Positions 53,633-61,645 of a stretch of 64,000 nt of DNA are shown piece by piece. Position 1 is the first letter of the stretch, and each line of letters starts with the position of its first letter. Source of the DNA: Aphanothece sp. CMT-3BRIN-NPC111. GTDB taxonomy: Bacteria; Cyanobacteriota; Cyanobacteriia; Cyanobacteriales; JAHHGU01. Under the pieces are notes generated by a model. That model was given only the letters and a program-made list of their open reading frames with translations. It searched no databases and was not told the origin of the DNA. The stretch spans positions 124,001 to 188,000 of the forward strand of contig JAHHGU010000001.1 of assembly GCA_019359765.1 (NCBI GenBank), written 5' to 3'. Made by a program: the position numbers and the translations under genes.

Positions 53633-54535
53633 TTAATCCAGGGCACTTCCAAAATAGCCAATACAAGTCAAAGTAATATCTGGGTATTTTTTGCCCAGAG
53701 AGGAGGCATCGTGAATGAGATTGTCGGTTGGTGCAATATATGCTTCTTTAGGCCCTATTCTCAGTTTAACCACTGGGTATGAAGGAAATTGTTTCATAAA
53801 CTCATCGCCTATATTCGTTCCCCGGTAATGCTTATAAATATCATCGGGATCTGACAAGCCTAAAGCATTGAACATTTCCATCAAAGTTAGGTTGATGAAC
53901 AAAAAGAACCGCTCTTCACGCCCTAAATTGATACAAATCCGATTCCTTGATTTGTGCCTCCGTCTGAGAGGAAATCGATCCCAACTGTCAAGATGCATAC
54001 CTGTGTAAGGCATTCCAGGTAAGTTGTTACAATAATCCCTTGTGGCTGTTTTTAATCCTGGCTGCGTTACTCGAACATTTAATATTTTTGGTCTGTCACT
54101 AAATAAACAATAACGTGGCAGGTAATTAGCAATTTCTGTGATCGCGCTCTCGTATCCGGGATGTGTTGGAATAGGTTGATAGTCTTGTATTGTTGCCCTA
54201 GCTCTTGTCCCAAGTTCCTCAAGTATTACTTCGAGCGGTGCCAATACTTCGTCAGGAAAGCGACATACACCTATATATGAACCCAACTCCCATGTCCTAT
54301 TATTCGAGATGGGTTGATCAGCACAAAGGAGATTATATTCTCTTAGGTTGGGTTGTCTCCAAGGCTCTTTTGGCACGAAAGCACCTGGACTATATCCGAT
54401 ATCCTCAGGCACTGGTTCTATTTCCTGTGTTGTGCCTGAACTCAACCAAACTATAGGGCTTTGAGTATCTGTGTCGGGAAAACAAAAAACTTTAATTCCT
54501 TCTTGTAAACCTAAATTTTTACTTTGAGCTAACAT
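53633..54535 (-). CDS. Putative Fe(II)-dependent oxygenase-like protein in RiPP cluster
   Basis: A 300-residue protein that I cannot assign to a named family. It contains an HxD pair (H181, D183 in 'GMHLDSWDRF') and a later His (H275 in 'PTDNLIHDASS'). These are spaced and placed like the facial triad of 2-oxoglutarate/Fe(II) cupin-fold dioxygenases, with beta-strand-like segments between. It is tightly packed between the radical SAM and glycosyltransferase genes, so it probably acts on the peptide, e.g. by hydroxylation (inference). Confidence 0.6.
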   Translation of the reverse strand: MLAQSKNLGLQEGIKVFCFPDTDTQSPIVWLSSGTTQEIEPVPEDIGYSPGAFVPKEPWRQPNLREYNLLCADQPISNNRTWELGSYIGVCRFPDEVLAPLEVILEELGTRARATIQDYQPIPTHPGYESAITEIANYLPRYCLFSDRPKILNVRVTQPGLKTATRDYCNNLPGMPYTGMHLDSWDRFPLRRRHKSRNRICINLGREERFFLFINLTLMEMFNALGLSDPDDIYKHYRGTNIGDEFMKQFPSYPVVKLRIGPKEAYIAPTDNLIHDASSLGKKYPDITLTCIGYFGSALD

Positions 54536-54597
54536 GGTATGCAATCTTTAGAGCATTTTATAAATGTAAGAGTATTTTTGCACTCTTTATTTTGAAA

Positions 54598-55785
54598 CTA
54601 CGCAATACTACTCAAGCTTGGTATAGATTCCAAGCTATCTTTCGGTTTGATGTTAAATCTATTCGTTATGGGGTTGATAATACCAACCTGTTTAAAACGC
54701 CGCTCAATGTATTGTAAAATGCCTTTTTCTACAAGACAGTAGGCATTACCTTTTTCATCAGTATGATTGTAACCCACGCTTTCTTCAGCTACTGGGTAAC
54801 CACTACAGCTTCCAAAATATGAACAAGAGTGACAGGCAGATGCCATGCGCCTTTCTGCTGCTGCTATGGCTTTTTGATGACCATCTCCTGAAACTAATTG
54901 TTCCAGAGGAGTAGTGAATAAATTGCCATGACAAAAATCAACATTGTAAGCATCTGCATAACTGTAAACGTCACCATTGACATTTACCATGTATATAGAT
55001 TCCCATTCCCGTTTATTGTAATAATTTGGTTTTACTTTAGGAGTATAGTAATGGATAATTTGTTGAATGTAGCCGATAATTGGTTCAATTTTAACGGGAT
55101 TTTTACTTGATAGCCATAAGTCAAATAAAGTGCAAAGGGCACTCACCACCTCATCAGCATTAATTTTATAGCCTTGATGTTGTTCCTCAAAAGCTCCACT
55201 GAATAGTGGCAAAATCCGAAAAGAAATTCTTCTGGTATCGTAGAAATTATAAATATCTTTTATATAAGGCAAATTCAGTTTAGTTAGAACAGTAATACAT
55301 CCAAAAGAAATTTTTTCAGCTAGCAAACGCTCTATATTAGCTAATACCGTTGGCTGCGAATCTACTCCAGAGCGATTAGTTCGTAAACCTCCGAACAAAT
55401 CTACAGAAACTCCTATGGCATCAAATCCCTCTTTCAATAAGCGGAGGCGCTCTTCGTTAAGTACAGTTAGGTTTGTTTGAGCCGTATTAGTAACAGAACC
55501 AACGAGTGGCTCAAAAATTTGTTGCTGACGGTCAAAGGTTTGCCAGTAATAACTTGGTTGATGCAAGAGAGGTTCGCCACCATGCCAAATAAATTGAATG
55601 TCTATAGGTTGCTCCAGTTTACTATAGTAACTAGCAATATTTTTATACATTTGATCCAATTGCTCTAAGGGGATAGCATCCCGATTTCCTAGTTCTGCAT
55701 ATTCATAGCAGTATCGACAGCGAAGATTACAAAATTTAGAACTCTTAATAACAAATTGAACTGATTTCTTCTTTTGAAAAGCCAT
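54598..55785 (-). CDS. Radical SAM/SPASM peptide maturase
   Basis: A 395-residue protein: CxxxCxxC for the [4Fe-4S] SAM cluster (C19, C23, C26 in 'FCNLRCRYCYEYAE'), GGEP at 69-72 ('WHGGEPLLH'), and a C-terminal SPASM region rich in Cys ('ACHSCSYFGSCSGYP', later 'YC') for auxiliary clusters. AGGGAGGAATAG precedes the ATG. Its position 267 bp after the Nif11 precursor makes it the main maturase. Related enzymes form C-C crosslinks (cyclophanes), epimers or thioethers. The specific reaction is not shown by sequence. Confidence 0.92.
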   Translation of the reverse strand: MAFQKKKSVQFVIKSSKFCNLRCRYCYEYAELGNRDAIPLEQLDQMYKNIASYYSKLEQPIDIQFIWHGGEPLLHQPSYYWQTFDRQQQIFEPLVGSVTNTAQTNLTVLNEERLRLLKEGFDAIGVSVDLFGGLRTNRSGVDSQPTVLANIERLLAEKISFGCITVLTKLNLPYIKDIYNFYDTRRISFRILPLFSGAFEEQHQGYKINADEVVSALCTLFDLWLSSKNPVKIEPIIGYIQQIIHYYTPKVKPNYYNKREWESIYMVNVNGDVYSYADAYNVDFCHGNLFTTPLEQLVSGDGHQKAIAAAERRMASACHSCSYFGSCSGYPVAEESVGYNHTDEKGNAYCLVEKGILQYIERRFKQVGIINPITNRFNIKPKDSLESIPSLSSIA

Positions 55786-55886
55786 CTATTCCTCCCTATA
55801 CCAGCCTTTAGCTGTTAGTAGAAAATAAAGAAGTTCAGGAGTGCTGAATCTAGCCTACAACGCTCTATAGGCTGCCGATAATGACA

Positions 55887-55919
55887 ATCTTTGTGGGAAT
55901 TTTGAGTTTCCACAAAGAT
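55887..55919 (-). promoter_or_regulatory. Stem-loop between precursor and maturase genes
   Basis: ATCTTTGTGG and CCACAAAGAT form a perfect 10-bp stem with a 13-nt loop. On the minus strand it lies between the Nif11 stop (56053) and the maturase start (55785) without a following U-tract. It is likely an attenuator or mRNA-stabilising element that raises precursor over enzyme expression. Confidence 0.6.
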
Positions 55920-56052
55920 ATTTATACCCAATTAATTTGGGTAGTTGTGATTTATGAAGAAAAGGGGTTGATTTATCCTTGTTCTTCTGAACTTTTGCAA
56001 CTCCTGTAACTCCTAAATTATTATTTAGTCAATCAAGCCTTTGCTATTCTTT

Positions 56053-56328
56053 TCAAGAACGCATTGCTTGTATAAAATCTGGATTAGTAAACTCAACGAA
56101 TTGTGGTCGCCGACCTCCTGCTACAGCCTCTAGCTGCTGATCTGACAGCTCCCCTTGATTGTCCAACACTGCGCTTAATTCTTCAGGCGTGAAGCTGTAG
56201 CCATTTTCTGATGCTACCTGAATCAATTGTTGAGGAGCGGCAGTAGCAAAGGCGTAATTAAGCTGTCCCTGTAAGTCTTTCTCTTGGGAAAGCGCTTGAA
56301 AAAACTGAATCACTGCTTCTTGAGACAT
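56053..56328 (-). CDS. Nif11-leader RiPP precursor peptide
   Basis: A 91-residue precursor. The Nif11-type helical leader ('AVIQFFQALSQEKDLQGQL', 'LIQVASENGYSFTPEEL') ends in the conserved 'GELSDQQLEAVAGG' (Gly71-Gly72), where the C39 peptidase should cut. The predicted 19-residue core (R73-S91) is Cys-free and has three Phe-led triplets: F77-V-E79, F80-T-N82 and F85-I-Q87. CAGGAGGAATTAAATAACA precedes the ATG. The absence of Cys/Ser-rich content argues against lanthipeptide and for radical SAM modification. No second precursor copy is visible. Confidence 0.95.
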   Translation of the reverse strand: MSQEAVIQFFQALSQEKDLQGQLNYAFATAAPQQLIQVASENGYSFTPEELSAVLDNQGELSDQQLEAVAGGRRPQFVEFTNPDFIQAMRS

Positions 56329-56577
56329 TGTTATTTAATTCCTCCTGGCTTTAAGTAAAGATCACAATAGGCTGATTTTATTATTGTTTTTCGCTTATCT
56401 AGATTTTTTTTATGAAAATTTTATATTTTTGTAGTCAGCGTATAGTGTTAATTTCTTGACACATACAAGTGGGAGATAGGTAAATTTATGTAAATATTTT
56501 TTATATTTCTAGAAAATTTTAACTATTTTGAATGTCGCTCTTAACTCTTATGATGAGCGGCGAGTTTGGCAATGCCC

Positions 56578-58161
56578 TTAGTTGCGATCGCTTAAGCATT
56601 CGATGAGGGTATTGAGACATTGACCAGAATGTTCAACCATCTCCTGCACAAGTTCGCCAAGTGTTTTCTTTGCTTGTATCTGGTGGGCGTGGCTGTAAGC
56701 CTCTGGCAGTATTTTCCTTAGGGTCTGAGAAACAAAAGCCCGCACTGACCAAAACTTAGCAGCAATCTCGGTAGGAGTTGCATTGTCCGGTGCTGTTGTC
56801 AGCAAATGATTTTCTTCATATAAGTTAGGGAGTGGAAATCCCGCTTCACTAAGCGTAGACAACACACGCTGAACCTTCCCTATTTCACTTTCGGTCATAT
56901 ACGCTAAGATTTGCTGTACAGAAGTGTCTGCAAAAACCGCAGAGGGTTCTTTTCCCTTAGTGTTTAGCTGAGCAATCAGCTGTCTGAGTTCCTCAGCTTC
57001 GCGATCGTAGAGGTCAAGCAGCAAGTGTACGTAGCCATTGGCTGGCGGTGGGCAGGGGTCGAAGGCATTAAGAATGGCTATTAGCCAATCAACAAAGCGC
57101 CGACCTGCGTGCCCCAGTTCCCGATCGAGTTGCTTGATTTGGTGCCCTAGATAATGGGCGCGGTCAAAGGCTCCACGGGCTGAAACAGCGATATCGATGT
57201 CATATAGTGGGCCATAAAGCTTTTCGAGTTTTGCTGCCTGACGTTCTACTACGGTGAAGAAGAGTGCCAAGTGAACGTACACATGGAATGCAGCGAGTGC
57301 CCGGTAAAGTGGCCACTCGTTGGAGTTTCTCAGCTGTGGCCTCCTCCAAATAACGCGAATCGTTGGCGTATCGGCAATCGGATAGCCCCGACGCCAGATA
57401 GAATGGGTATCTACAATGTCTACTAATTTCTGATGCAATGCTTCATGCAGCAGATGCTCAGCTACTTGCCAAGGGTTCTTGAGTACTGACGGAGACAGGA
57501 AGATAGTGCCCAAAATACTAGGGTTTGTAATACCTGAGAATCCTAAAGGCTGTTCCATCACAGCAACCAGGTGGACGTGCTTAAGAGTGCTAAATGCCAG
57601 CTTGGGAAGAAGGTCATTGAGCAGTTGAGTCCCCTGCACTAGCATTTTCTGCTCTTGATCGTTGGGCGTGCGTAGCTTCAACCTGGCGCTAGCTAGATGC
57701 TGCCGGAAAATTTGTCCGAAGATGTCATCGGCGCGTTCTTCGCACCAGACCCAGGCATGATTGGAGGCTGTACCAATGCGGATAGCCTGTAGCGTCCCTG
57801 CCTCTAGGGGTGCCATGCACTTATCCTGGGCAAGGTGAGAGGCTGCGATACTAAACACAGCCTCCAACTCGTCTAATCGAGTATGAGGTACATCTAGCTT
57901 GAAGTGACCTAGCGCTGTGTTGATAGCACTACGCACTACCGGATCTCCCATGACTCGATAGCGGCTTTGTGGGCTAGACTGACGTAGGGCAGTCAGCAAT
58001 ATTTTAGTTATGGGCAGGTGCTCAGTGAGCATCTCTAAGCGACAGTCGTAACGAGCCGATGTGCGCTCATCAATGTAGAACCAGTCACCAAAGGGTCGGT
58101 TCTCAGCTAGGAAGGCTTCGATCTGCACTAATGTTTGAGTTTCTTTGCTATTTGTCTCCAT
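56578..58161 (-). CDS. HExxH-motif protein associated with RiPP clusters
   Basis: A 527-residue protein with one clear metalloprotease-like motif, H239-E240-A-L-H243, in 'AEHLLHEALHQKLVDIVDTHS'. Otherwise it is mostly helical. It resembles the 'HEXXH motif' family annotated near RiPP maturases as putative peptide-modifying proteins (remembered family, function unproven). GAGGTTAGCT precedes the ATG. It lies ~250 bp upstream of the precursor, same strand. Confidence 0.75.
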   Translation of the reverse strand: METNSKETQTLVQIEAFLAENRPFGDWFYIDERTSARYDCRLEMLTEHLPITKILLTALRQSSPQSRYRVMGDPVVRSAINTALGHFKLDVPHTRLDELEAVFSIAASHLAQDKCMAPLEAGTLQAIRIGTASNHAWVWCEERADDIFGQIFRQHLASARLKLRTPNDQEQKMLVQGTQLLNDLLPKLAFSTLKHVHLVAVMEQPLGFSGITNPSILGTIFLSPSVLKNPWQVAEHLLHEALHQKLVDIVDTHSIWRRGYPIADTPTIRVIWRRPQLRNSNEWPLYRALAAFHVYVHLALFFTVVERQAAKLEKLYGPLYDIDIAVSARGAFDRAHYLGHQIKQLDRELGHAGRRFVDWLIAILNAFDPCPPPANGYVHLLLDLYDREAEELRQLIAQLNTKGKEPSAVFADTSVQQILAYMTESEIGKVQRVLSTLSEAGFPLPNLYEENHLLTTAPDNATPTEIAAKFWSVRAFVSQTLRKILPEAYSHAHQIQAKKTLGELVQEMVEHSGQCLNTLIECLSDRN

Positions 58162-58261
58162 AGCTAACCTCGAATAATGACACCCTAAGTGACGAGGATA
58201 CTACCTCAAAATCCCGGTTAATTCATTTAGGGTGACAGCTTCTTAGATGCCTAACAGCTGA

Positions 58262-59662
58262 TTACCAGGGATTGCCGATGAGGGTAAACGCTGCCCAGTA
58301 ATAGGGATGGGATAAATTAGCGCTCTTAAAGTTTTCCAGTTCCGGTGGTAGGGGGCTGCTATCTCTGGTGCCGATTGCCGGAGTGTTGCTCAAATTTACC
58401 TGCCCTTTGAGCATGGCAATTTGAGCCTGCCGCAGAGCTTCTGCTTTAATAGGTGCTGTTTTCAGTTGACTATAGAACTTTGTCATTAGTACTAAAGTGC
58501 CCGCGTCACTGACTGACCAGAGACTGGCGATCGCACTCTGGCTGCCCGACTGCACTGCCAATCCCGCAAAACCTAGTTCTGCCTGTGGATTTCCCAAAGC
58601 CGTGCGACAGGCACTCAGCACCAGCAACTGCACCGCAGGAAATCGCAAGTCTAGCTCCTGGAAATGATTTGGGCGCAGCCGCGTATCCCAAAATTGGATG
58701 TAAGATTCTTCCACCGATCCTGGCAAAAACTCGGCATGGGTTGCCAGATGAACGATCTCAAATGGGTAAGCAGCGCGTTGGGCTTTCAAATTCGCCAAGG
58801 TGAACTCTTGATTGAGAAAAAATTGCCCTTTCCAAAGGCGGCTGGCGATCGCAGACAGTTCTATTGGCACAGCGGGTAGGGGAGCTTGGTTCCTAAATTC
58901 TGAGGCACCCATTGCCAGAATTCTTGCCCCTTGGAGGTTAGCGGGACGGCGATCGAGCAGGTTAAAGGCTGGAATTATTCCCAGGCTATACTTTTCGACC
59001 AGAAATTGTTGCCCGTCGTGGAGTGCTGCTAAGGGGGCACTTCGTAAACCTGTCCCCAAGCAAAAGATTAGCGTATCTATCTGTTGCGCTCGCAAATCTG
59101 GCTCTAAGGGAGCAATCATCCACTGGTACAGTTGTTGGGCATCAGCCAGGTATTGAGTAGGTTTACTGAGACGATTTACTACCCTGGTTCTGAATGTCTG
59201 TACCACCTGGGACAACGCCTCGCGATTGGCAGCAGTGATGCGCCTATGGACGGGGGTTCCTGGTGTCAGCAGAATTAATTCCAGGTGGTTAGGGGTGGGG
59301 ATTGCATAGATCAGCGCCGGTTTCTTTCCGGTTTGACGGTGGACTCTACCTAAGATTTGGGCAATTTCATCTGCTTCTACCAACTGGCTAGTAAGCTTGC
59401 CTTGATAGTAATCCTCGAACTGTTGTTTCCATCCCAGCTCAACTTGCCGGACTGCTCCCGCTATATCTCCCCGATCTAGGGCTTGCACGAGTTGCTTCAG
59501 ATTGAGGCGTGAAGCAGGAGGTAGCGCAGGTTCCGCAGCTATGAGGGTTGAGCGTGGAGCGATCGCTTCTACTACATCCCCCTTATACATCGGCGTGAGC
59601 AATCCACTCAGCGAAACGATCGCAGCCAGCAAAAAAAATAGGATAAACCTGAGAAATTTCAT
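58262..59662 (-). CDS. CHAT-domain protease, membrane-anchored or secreted
   Basis: A 466-residue protein: N-terminal signal/anchor ('FLRFILFFLLAAIVSLSGLL') and a CHAT caspase-like domain. Catalytic His is in 'FEIVHLATHAEF' and Cys in 'VLSACRTALG'. The fold continues in 'AELGFAGLAVQSG', ending in 'HPYYWAAFTLIGNPW'. A close paralogue is at 62691. No sensor repeats (TPR, WD40) precede the CHAT domain, unlike many family members. The neighbouring RiPP genes hint at a shared process but do not prove it. Confidence 0.88.
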   Translation of the reverse strand: MKFLRFILFFLLAAIVSLSGLLTPMYKGDVVEAIAPRSTLIAAEPALPPASRLNLKQLVQALDRGDIAGAVRQVELGWKQQFEDYYQGKLTSQLVEADEIAQILGRVHRQTGKKPALIYAIPTPNHLELILLTPGTPVHRRITAANREALSQVVQTFRTRVVNRLSKPTQYLADAQQLYQWMIAPLEPDLRAQQIDTLIFCLGTGLRSAPLAALHDGQQFLVEKYSLGIIPAFNLLDRRPANLQGARILAMGASEFRNQAPLPAVPIELSAIASRLWKGQFFLNQEFTLANLKAQRAAYPFEIVHLATHAEFLPGSVEESYIQFWDTRLRPNHFQELDLRFPAVQLLVLSACRTALGNPQAELGFAGLAVQSGSQSAIASLWSVSDAGTLVLMTKFYSQLKTAPIKAEALRQAQIAMLKGQVNLSNTPAIGTRDSSPLPPELENFKSANLSHPYYWAAFTLIGNPW

Positions 59663-59699
59663 GGCTTTTCACGCCTTGGCTAGGACACGGGTTGCTTGA

Positions 59700-59775
59700 A
59701 GTCAGAGCGATACGTGCTACGCACACGCCAAGGGCGATACGTTGCTTTGCAACACGCTTCGCGATCGCTTTTTGC
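59700..59775 (-). repeat. Dispersed repeat, inverted copy of the 15.5-kb element
   Basis: The reverse complement contains AAGCGTGTTGCAAAGCAACGTATCGCCCTTGG, matching 15529-15560 with few differences. Confidence 0.65.
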
Positions 59776-59798
59776 CATATTATTCACTCTAGATTATA

Positions 59799-60158
59799 TT
59801 GAAGCCCCCGCCCCAATGCAGTAGCCAGGGCGCGCATCGAACCGCTACTCCTAAAGAAACTCTGGAAAAGATTCGACCTTATTTTCAATCTATTGGTCTA
59901 ACCCGCATTGCCAATATTACAGGGTTAGACTGTATTGGCATTCCGGTAACTATTGCTATACGTCCTAATAGCTATAGTATTGTCACCTCCTCTGGTAAAG
60001 GGACTACCCTAGAGGCAGCATTAGTTTCGGCAGCGATGGAGTCTCTGGAACTCTACTGTGCTGAAAATGTCTGCCTAACTGAAATCAGCCTTCCCTATGC
60101 TCAATTAAAGGGTGATTATCAGCTCATTCCCCAAGTTGAGTTTTTTGACCGCAGATGA
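59799..60158 (+). pseudogene. YcaO cyclodehydratase-like gene, truncated to its N-terminal quarter
   Basis: Frame from TTG 59799 reads 'PPPQCSSQGAHRTATPKETLEK' in part, then 'TGLDCIGIPVTIAIRPNS' and 'SSGKGTTLEAALVSAAMES' and 'LELYCAEN', clearly the start of a YcaO domain (normally ~400 aa). It stops at residue 119 after 'QVEFFDRR', just where a dispersed repeat (GACCGCAGATGAATGCAGATAA) begins. The ATP-binding and catalytic parts are absent. YcaO enzymes heterocyclise or thioamidate RiPPs, so this is a remnant of a second RiPP pathway or a relic of the same one. Confidence 0.85.
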
Positions 60159-60225
60159 ATGCAGATAATTGAGGGAGTTTAGGATTAAAGTGAGACTAAT
60201 TTTTTGATTCATGCAAGAGGTCTAT
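60150..60225. repeat. Dispersed repeat at the ycaO truncation point
   Basis: GCAGATGAATGCAGATAATTG and TTGATTCATGCAAGAGGTCTATT match, in order, the motif pair at 23971-24056. Recombination between such repeats could have deleted the rest of ycaO and its neighbours. Confidence 0.6.
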
Positions 60226-61474
60226 TGCATTTTGTCCGCACTCGGTTCCAGGTTGTTTCCAGAAGAGAATTGGCAGACAATGATGCCAATTCCTCTAAGG
60301 TTAAATAAGTTAAGGTGATTAAAAATAGGGCTTGATTCTCAACCCCGCTTAACTCGCTTCTATGCTGAGAATCAAATAGCTCCAGATTCTCGGCGGCGTC
60401 TTTCACTAACGCCTGCAATATCTTAAATGCTCCGTCTGAAAGCGGCGGCTGACCCCGATAGTTTTGCAGTCTCCCACCCTCCCGGTAATCGGGAAATGAC
60501 TCCAGCCCTAGAAAGCCTAGAAACCACTCAGCTCGATAGTTACCCGCAGCAGCTACAATGCCTTGGGCGTCAGCAATTAACTCATCAATTAAATTATTGT
60601 GCATCGAGCCAAATAAGCGGCGAGTAAAATAGTGGGTGCATTCGTGTTCTAGCCGAATCTTTAGCGAGAGGCTGCACCATTCTTCCTCGGAAAGTCCCAT
60701 ACTCTGAGCTGAGACGTTGCTATAAGCGCCGTCGCTTAAAATGATAAATCGGTCTTGATACAGGTGCTTTTGCACAATCAACTGCTTAAACTCAGCTTCC
60801 CAATAGCCAACAGCGCCTTGTGCAGTTTCCCATTGTTTCTTGTATTGGCGAATTCTATCCCAGTTATTGAAACCAGCAACCATGCAAGCTCCCATAGAGT
60901 TAGGAACAGACTTGGGTTCATTGTGCATGGTTAGCGCTTGCACTAGAGAAACAAAATCCTCTCTGTTACCAGCAATCAGCACGGGGATGGCGCCAGCAAG
61001 GCTTTGATGTATGACTAACTGAAGTTTCTCAGGATAGTTCAACCTTAAACTAGTAGCTTCTAGCCTGTCATCCACTGGTGTACCCTTACGAGTAGCAGCG
61101 CGATACGCCTCGGTTTGGCTGATACCCTCTTGGATGGGAAACTGTAACTGCACTAGCCGCTGCTGTAGCGCCTGGAAAACGCCCATTTCTCTAGCATCAG
61201 CTACGTACTTCTCCCAAGCAGCTACATGAGGTTCGGGGGATAGGGGGAACTGTAGGGGTAGTGTTAGACTGCTGTGATCGAAGACGTTTTGGTTGTAGGT
61301 AAGTAGTTCCTTGATTTCATAGGCGCTGGCACCGTAAGTGGCGAGGATACCAGCACGAAATTCCAATTGGTTCACTTGGGCTGCGTCCACCTCAAATAGC
61401 CCATTGCTGAGACGTTCTGATATATTACTGGCCTGGGCAACTATCTGTGCTAACTCGGCTTGAGTTACTCTCAT
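60209..61474 (-). CDS. Second HExxH protein (DUF7005-like), neighbour of truncated ycaO
   Basis: A 421-residue protein with H277-E278-C-T-H281 in 'RLEHECTHYFTRRLFGSMHNNLIDELIADAQG' and a downstream acidic residue (E298/D302) suitable as the third zinc ligand. This is gluzincin-like geometry. It resembles a DUF found near YcaO genes (recalled, not verified). It converges with the ycaO remnant. The 3' end lies in the dispersed repeat. Confidence 0.65.
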   Translation of the reverse strand: MRVTQAELAQIVAQASNISERLSNGLFEVDAAQVNQLEFRAGILATYGASAYEIKELLTYNQNVFDHSSLTLPLQFPLSPEPHVAAWEKYVADAREMGVFQALQQRLVQLQFPIQEGISQTEAYRAATRKGTPVDDRLEATSLRLNYPEKLQLVIHQSLAGAIPVLIAGNREDFVSLVQALTMHNEPKSVPNSMGACMVAGFNNWDRIRQYKKQWETAQGAVGYWEAEFKQLIVQKHLYQDRFIILSDGAYSNVSAQSMGLSEEEWCSLSLKIRLEHECTHYFTRRLFGSMHNNLIDELIADAQGIVAAAGNYRAEWFLGFLGLESFPDYREGGRLQNYRGQPPLSDGAFKILQALVKDAAENLELFDSQHRSELSGVENQALFLITLTYLTLEELASLSANSLLETTWNRVRTKCNRPLA

Positions 61475-61645
61475 AATGGATATTTATATAAAAGTAAAAC
61501 GACCATTAACCTTAACTCATCCTGCAACTGTCAGGAATGGGAGATTGCGATCGCAGGCGTCTTCTTGGCGTCAAGGTATAACTCAAGCGAAGAAGCCTCC
61601 CTTAACTGAACTTAACCTTCTAGATAAAGTTTTGTTTCAAAGTTT

